Below, one piece after another: positions 63,284-64,000 of a DNA stretch of 64,000 nucleotides. Origin of the DNA: Nonomuraea ceibae (GTDB lineage: Bacteria; Actinomycetota; Actinomycetes; Streptosporangiales; Streptosporangiaceae); the NCBI RefSeq assembly GCF_019396325.1, contig NZ_JAHKRO010000022.1, positions 1-64,000 of the forward strand. The letters are read 5' to 3'. Positions within the stretch are counted from its first letter, which is position 1, and each line of letters begins with the position of its first letter. The position numbers and the translations under genes were made by a program. A model generated the notes under the pieces. It saw only the letters and a program-made list of their open reading frames with translations. It ran no database searches and was not told where the DNA came from.

Positions 63284-64000
63284 CAAGCGCTCCAATCCAG
63301 GATGACTTTGCCCGTGCGGCCACTGGCGGCGGTGTCGAAGGCGGCGTCGAACTCGTCGTACGGGAAGCGGTCGGTGATCACCGGGGTGAGGTCGAGCCCC
63401 TTCTCCAGCAGGACCGACATGTTGTACCAGGTCTCGAACATCTCGCGGCCGTAGACGCCCTTGATGGTGAGCATCGAGGTGACGACCGTGGCCCAGTCGA
63501 TCGCGAACTCCTCGGCGGGCAGGCCGAGCATGGCGATCCGGCCGCCGTGGGTCATGTGCGCGATCATGTCGCGCATCGCCGCCGGGTTGCCGGACATCTC
63601 CAGGCCGACGTCGAAGCCCTCGCGCATGTCGAGGCGGCGCATGCCGTCGGCGATGGTGTCGCGGGAGACGTTCAGCGCCAGGTTGACGCCGAGCTTGCCG
63701 GCCAGGTTGAGCCGCTCGTCGCTGACGTCGGTGATGGCCACGTGGCGGGCGCCGACGTGGGTGGCGACGGCGGCGGCCATGAGCCCGATCGGGCCGGCCC
63801 CGGTGATCAGCACGTCCTCGCCGACGAGGGGGAAGGAGAGCGCGGTGTGCACGGCGTTGCCGAACGGGTCGAAGATGGCGGCCACGTCGGGGTGGACGGG
63901 GGTGCGGTGCACCCATACGTTCGTGGCGGGCAGCGTCACGTATTCGGCGAACGCGCCGTCGCGGTTGACGCCGAGGCCGATGGTGTTGCGGCACAGGTGG
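63283..64000 (-). CDS. tdh: L-threonine 3-dehydrogenase, partial (runs off the right edge)
   Basis: The last 238 residues of the zinc-dependent dehydrogenase are visible. They include [58 protein letters not shown] (NAD-binding), and [34 protein letters not shown]. The zinc-binding N-terminus lies beyond the window. The product oxidises threonine to 2-amino-3-ketobutyrate, which kbl then cleaves. The stop overlaps the kbl start. Confidence 0.97.

Overview
The window is high-GC actinobacterial chromosome. It carries families typical of or restricted to actinomycetes: DUF3027 beside a sacsin/HSP90-like ATPase, DUF3263, DUF2530, a mycosin-like protease, an XPB-type repair helicase, an ECF sigma factor paired with a YCII/DGPF protein, and the order threonine-synthase-like / MoaD-like / cold shock / groEL that I also know from Streptomyces. 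GTG starts, 1-8 bp gene overlaps and near-total G/C at third codon positions fit a filamentous actinomycete; Streptosporangiales (Nonomuraea-like) is my best guess, not proven. I see no rRNA, tRNA, CRISPR array, transposase or prophage, so this reads as core chromosome with a few accessory pockets.

Layout. 1-2350 (minus): a 5'-truncated L,D-transpeptidase fragment, a 51-aa orphan protein and a polysaccharide/teichoic-acid-type ABC exporter pair. 2822-8529 (plus): a complete five-gene peptide ABC importer with paired hairpins between the binding-protein and permease genes. 8543-11248 (minus): a mycosin-like protease translationally coupled to an unknown exported protein, and a SAM hydrolase. 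11366-14530: DUF3263, trehalose-phosphate phosphatase, a small secreted protein and trehalose-phosphate synthase. 14597-19291: an ECF sigma factor, a SAM-I riboswitch controlling a threonine-synthase-family enzyme plus a CysO-like sulfur carrier, a cold-shock protein, and CIRCE-controlled groEL.

19461-30344: small metabolic and regulatory genes (MerR with a clear operator, DoxX, two-domain LysR, GNAT, PEBP), a HelD-type RNA-polymerase-associated helicase, the XPB helicase, a DUF4190 protein and an acyl-CoA ligase. 30590-31428: a previously unlisted 53-codon ORF with a TTA codon, coupled to a degenerate P-loop protein. 31406-43711: a helicase-associated (XPB-N/WYL) protein, TetR, HAD, an extended cold-shock protein, MFS, the DUF3027/sacsin-like pair, and YCII plus ECF sigma. 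43723-52857: secreted peptidase, guanine/hypoxanthine-type permease, MarR plus MFS, RNA 2',3'-cyclic phosphodiesterase, and an aldo-keto reductase divergent from a MATE exporter around a MerR-type palindrome. 53352-61150: L-2-hydroxyglutarate oxidase, a response regulator / histidine kinase / response regulator set, and a coupled pair of membrane-associated GTPases. 61177-64000 (minus): tdh-kbl threonine catabolism followed by a LysR regulator; tdh runs off the right edge.

The strongest lead is the riboswitch operon at 15239-16920. SAM control and a thiocarboxylate-type carrier (C-terminal GG) suggest that the threonine-synthase homologue makes homocysteine for methionine synthesis rather than threonine. 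Other leads are the symmetrical MerR-type divergent promoter at 50492-50528 with no MerR gene beside it, the TTA-containing leader ORF at 30590, and the tandem paralogous response regulators, one with a contracted receiver domain.
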